Shown here: piece by piece, positions 7,235-9,383 of the stretch | Layout of the letters: every line of letters starts with the position of its first letter | Position numbering within the stretch: the first letter of the stretch is position 1 | Origin: Hydrogenothermaceae bacterium | GTDB taxonomy: Bacteria > Aquificota > Aquificae > Hydrogenothermales > Hydrogenothermaceae | Reading direction: 5' to 3' | NCBI GenBank assembly: GCA_026984415.1 | Contig: JALSSE010000327.1 | Location: 1 to 9,383 of the forward strand | Length of the DNA: 9,383 nt | The notes under the pieces: generated by a model | Told to the model about the DNA's origin: nothing | The model's input: the letters and a program-made list of their open reading frames with translations, nothing else | The model's database searches: none | Translations under genes and position numbers: made by a program

Positions 7235-8944
7235 TTAGTATTTTCTTTCCTGTGGTTGCCATTTAGTTATTCTGACTTCTGAATACTCAATTTTTGGACC
7301 GTCTTCTGTATAGTATGAAAGGCTGTGTTTTAACCAATTTTCATCATCCCTATTTGGATAATCTCTTCTTGCATGGGCTCCACGACTTTCTTTTCTATTT
7401 TCTGCATTTACAGCGATTGCTTCTGCAATATCAAGTAAAAATCCAAGTTCTATATAGTTTATTAATGCTGTGTTAAACAGTTTTCCACTATCACCAGGGG
7501 CTAAATTTTTATACCTTTCTTTTAGTTCTTTTATTTTTTCAATGGCTTCCTGCATTGGTTTTTCTTCTCTAAATATACCAACTTTATCCCACATTGTTTG
7601 AGCCATTTCTATTCTAATATCATTAATGCTTTCTTTACTTTCTTTTTTAAGTAATTCTTCGATTTCTGCTCTTGCCCTTTCTTCTTCAGCTTTCAGGTTA
7701 AATGTTGGGTCTTCAGGTTTATTTTTTGCAAGTTCAGCAGCTGCTGCTCCTGCAGGTTTTCCAAATACAACTATGTCAAGTAATGAGTTTCCACCAAGTC
7801 TGTTTGCTCCGTGGACAGAAACACAGGCACATTCTCCAACTGCGTAAACACCTTCAACTGGGGTCATACTTGTTTCATAGTCTTCTACGTGGATACCACC
7901 CATAGAGTAATGGGCTGTTGGTCTTACTGGAATTGGTTCTTCAATTGGGTCAACACCTTCAAAATCAATTGCTAACATTCTTATCTGTGGAAGTCTTTCT
8001 TTTATCTTTTTAGCACCAAGATGTCTTAAGTCAAGGTGGACATAAGCCATCATTCCTTCACCCCAGCCTCTACCTTCTAAAATTTCTGTTTCTATAGCCC
8101 TTGCAACTAAATCACGGGGGGCAAGTTCCATTTTTTCTGGGGCATACCTTTCCATAAATCTTTCACCTTTGTTGTTAATTAAATAACCACCTTCACCTCT
8201 TGCACCTTCAGTAACTAAAATACCTGTTGAGCGAAGTCCAGTTGGGTGGAACTGCATAAATTCCATATCTTTTAAAGGAATTCCAGCCCTATAACAAACA
8301 GCAACACCATCACCTGTTGAGCCTATAGCATTTGTATTTCTTACCCAGTAAACCCTTGCATATCCACCAGTTGCAAAAATTACAGCTTTTGTTTTAATTG
8401 CGTGGACTTCACCGTTTCTTATATCTATTGCTATTACACCTTTTACTTCGTTATTATCAACTATCAGTTCTTTAACAAACCATTCATTTAGAAATTCAAC
8501 ATCGTTTTTTAGGCATTGCTCGTATAATGTGTGAAGTATAACGTGTCCTGTTTTATCAGCAGCATAAGCTGTTCTTGGAAATCCTGCTCCACCGAAAGGT
8601 CTCTGGGCTATTCTTCCATCTGGTAATCTTGAGAAAGGTACTCCTAAATGTTCTAATTCATAAATTCTTTTTGGAGCTTCATTACACATAAATTCAATTG
8701 CGTCTTGGTCTCCTAAGTAATCACTTCCTTTTACTGTGTCAAATGCGTGAACTTCTGGACTGTCTGATGGGTCAACATTTGCCAATGCTGCATTTATTCC
8801 ACCCTGGGCAGCTCCAGTATGTGACCTTGTTGGGTAAACTTTTGTTAACACTCCTACTTTTACGTCTTTATGTTTGCTTGCTTCTAATGCGGCACTTAAT
8901 CCTGCCCCGCCAGCACCAACTATTAAAACATCATAATTTAGCAT
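7235..8944 (-). CDS. sdhA: succinate dehydrogenase/fumarate reductase flavoprotein subunit
   Basis: Catalytic FAD subunit that interconverts succinate and fumarate, normally held on the cytoplasmic face of the membrane through an iron-sulfur subunit. The 569 residues begin with the FAD-binding VGAGGAGLSAA (9-19). SHTGAAQGG carries His42, the residue that binds FAD covalently in this family. Active-site segments are QFHPTG (His233), TEGARGEGG (245-253), APRDLVARAI with the proton-shuttle Arg277, HYSMGG (His345) and HGANRLGGNSLLD (Arg382). The helical C-terminal domain ends in WQPQERKY. Every key residue is present. AGGAGG (8953-8958 on the complement) is eight bases before the ATG. It has its own candidate promoter and terminator and no SdhB, SdhC or SdhD gene beside it. 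Sequence alone does not settle whether it works as dehydrogenase or, as in a reductive TCA cycle, as fumarate reductase (frdA). Confidence 0.93.
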   Translation of the reverse strand: MLNYDVLIVGAGGAGLSAALEASKHKDVKVGVLTKVYPTRSHTGAAQGGINAALANVDPSDSPEVHAFDTVKGSDYLGDQDAIEFMCNEAPKRIYELEHLGVPFSRLPDGRIAQRPFGGAGFPRTAYAADKTGHVILHTLYEQCLKNDVEFLNEWFVKELIVDNNEVKGVIAIDIRNGEVHAIKTKAVIFATGGYARVYWVRNTNAIGSTGDGVAVCYRAGIPLKDMEFMQFHPTGLRSTGILVTEGARGEGGYLINNKGERFMERYAPEKMELAPRDLVARAIETEILEGRGWGEGMMAYVHLDLRHLGAKKIKERLPQIRMLAIDFEGVDPIEEPIPVRPTAHYSMGGIHVEDYETSMTPVEGVYAVGECACVSVHGANRLGGNSLLDIVVFGKPAGAAAAELAKNKPEDPTFNLKAEEERARAEIEELLKKESKESINDIRIEMAQTMWDKVGIFREEKPMQEAIEKIKELKERYKNLAPGDSGKLFNTALINYIELGFLLDIAEAIAVNAENRKESRGAHARRDYPNRDDENWLKHSLSYYTEDGPKIEYSEVRITKWQPQERKY

Positions 8945-8982
8945 AAGCTTTGCCTCCTAATGAGCATTTGTTTGGAAAGTTT

Positions 8983-9011
8983 ATTATAAACTATTCAAAT
9001 ATTTATTTCTA
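8983..9011 (-). promoter_or_regulatory. candidate promoter of the flavoprotein gene
   Basis: On the minus strand a perfect TATAAT (8983-8988) is preceded after 17 bases by TAGAAA (9006-9011), a four-of-six match to the -35 consensus. It lies about 40 bases upstream of the ATG. No hairpin terminator is visible after the small membrane protein gene upstream, so transcription from the purD side could also contribute. Confidence 0.5.
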
Positions 9012-9024
9012 TTTTTTAGAAGAT

Positions 9025-9285
9025 TTATTGGTTTTTGTCTAATTTCCTGTTTATTTCAACAAGGTTATTTCTAATATCTATTTGAATGTAAAGGTAAAAG
9101 GCTAACAGGATAATGAATATGGAACCTGATATAAACACAAGTAAGCTTGAAAAAATTGCCTGTATAACTGAGAATTTTACCGCTTTAATAAAAGTAGATA
9201 AAGATGCCGTAAAAACAATAAAAAAACTAAAAATTACAAATAAGTTAACTGATTTTTCTCCAATATTTAAAATAATCCTTTTCAA
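9025..9285 (-). CDS. small two-helix membrane protein, family not recognised
   Basis: The 86-residue product has two strongly hydrophobic segments, near residues 13-34 and 47-69, and a polar C-terminal tail beginning at IDIRNNLVEINRKL. It should be a small inner-membrane protein. The start is TTG at 9283-9285, three bases after the purD stop; the GGGGT at the purD end can act as a weak ribosome binding site, and translation is probably coupled to purD. No in-frame Met is available further in. The pattern of a last helix followed by an amphipathic NLxEIxxKL tail vaguely recalls small DUF4282-type membrane proteins, but I cannot confirm this. The function is unknown. The opposite-strand frame at 9113-9340 is less plausible because it crosses the purD end. 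Confidence 0.65.
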   Translation of the reverse strand: MKRIILNIGEKSVNLFVIFSFFIVFTASLSTFIKAVKFSVIQAIFSSLLVFISGSIFIILLAFYLYIQIDIRNNLVEINRKLDKNQ

Positions 9286-9288
9286 TTT

Positions 9289-9383
9289 TTACCCCGTTTC
9301 TAATCTTTTTATACCTTTATCTCCTATATCTTTTCTATAATGGGCACCTTCAAAATGTATTTTTTCAACTGCTCTGTAAACCT
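9289..9383 (-). CDS. purD: phosphoribosylamine--glycine ligase (PurD), C-terminal end only
   Basis: The frame is open from the right edge to a TAA at 9289-9291 and gives 30 residues plus a stop. The segment reads VYRAVEKIHFEGAHYRKDIG and then a short tail, the characteristic C-terminus of GAR synthetase, where a YxxxxxIHF motif is followed by (Y/F)RKDIG. PurD joins glycine to phosphoribosylamine with ATP in the second step of de novo purine synthesis. The catalytic ATP-grasp region lies outside the window. The small membrane protein gene follows after 3 bases, so the two probably share a transcript. Confidence 0.85.
   Translation of the reverse strand, partial: VYRAVEKIHFEGAHYRKDIGDKGIKRLETG

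Noticed and set aside
7294..8946. Several plus-strand open frames of 60 to 82 residues
   Set aside because: All lie opposite the flavoprotein gene, whose conserved motifs fix the coding strand, and none resembles a protein family.
8980..8992. GTTTAT-T-ATAAAC inverted repeat over the -10 of the flavoprotein gene
   Set aside because: The six-base AT-rich arms largely follow from the TATAAT box itself and are too short to call an operator.
9113..9340. 75-residue plus-strand open frame near the right edge
   Set aside because: It crosses the recognisable purD C-terminus and the small membrane protein on the other strand and has no good ribosome binding site.
1..9383. A hidden defence, mobile or otherwise novel multi-gene system
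   Set aside because: No transposase, integrase, toxin-antitoxin pair, CRISPR repeat, target-site duplication or tRNA was seen, and most genes are recognisable core functions.

Overview
The window is low-GC DNA with dense, short-spaced genes and proteins rich in Lys, Glu and Ile. Together with strong GGAGG ribosome binding sites and the gene complement, this suggests a thermophilic bacterium. My best guess is an Aquificota member of the Hydrogenothermaceae type (Sulfurihydrogenibium or Persephonella-like). That assignment is inferred from composition and gene style and is not proven here.

Layout, left to right. (1) Bases 1-269 hold the 3' end of a plus-strand gene for a small c-type cytochrome domain. 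(2) Bases 372-6582 form a plus-strand run of five genes with gaps of 4 to 24 bases: transketolase (tkt), MurF, a six-helix TauE/SafE-like (DsbD_2/UreH-type) membrane protein, a beta-CASP metallo-beta-lactamase ribonuclease, and thiazole synthase ThiG. A strong GC hairpin closes the run and is also placed to end the gene converging from the other strand. (3) Bases 6611-7114 (minus) encode an unrecognised 167-residue, almost purely coiled-coil protein with its own promoter. (4) Bases 7235-8944 (minus) encode a covalent-FAD succinate dehydrogenase/fumarate reductase flavoprotein subunit with its own promoter and a strong terminator; no iron-sulfur or membrane subunit lies beside it. (5) Bases 9025-9285 (minus) encode a small two-helix membrane protein, lying directly behind the 3' end of purD (9289 to the window edge).

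How the genes fit together. Most are core metabolism or housekeeping: pentose phosphate interconversion, peptidoglycan precursor synthesis, RNA processing, thiamine thiazole synthesis, the succinate/fumarate step and purine synthesis. One biochemical link is plausible: ThiG makes the thiazole half of thiamine diphosphate, the cofactor of transketolase at the other end of the same run. The mixture otherwise looks like the scattered operon content common in small thermophile genomes. I saw no mobile element, CRISPR array, tRNA, rRNA or phage feature, and no convincing new multi-gene system. The least explained items are the coiled-coil protein with a palindrome over its promoter, the compact cytochrome tail, the His-tailed membrane protein and the small membrane protein behind purD. 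No gene-free stretch exceeds 300 bases.
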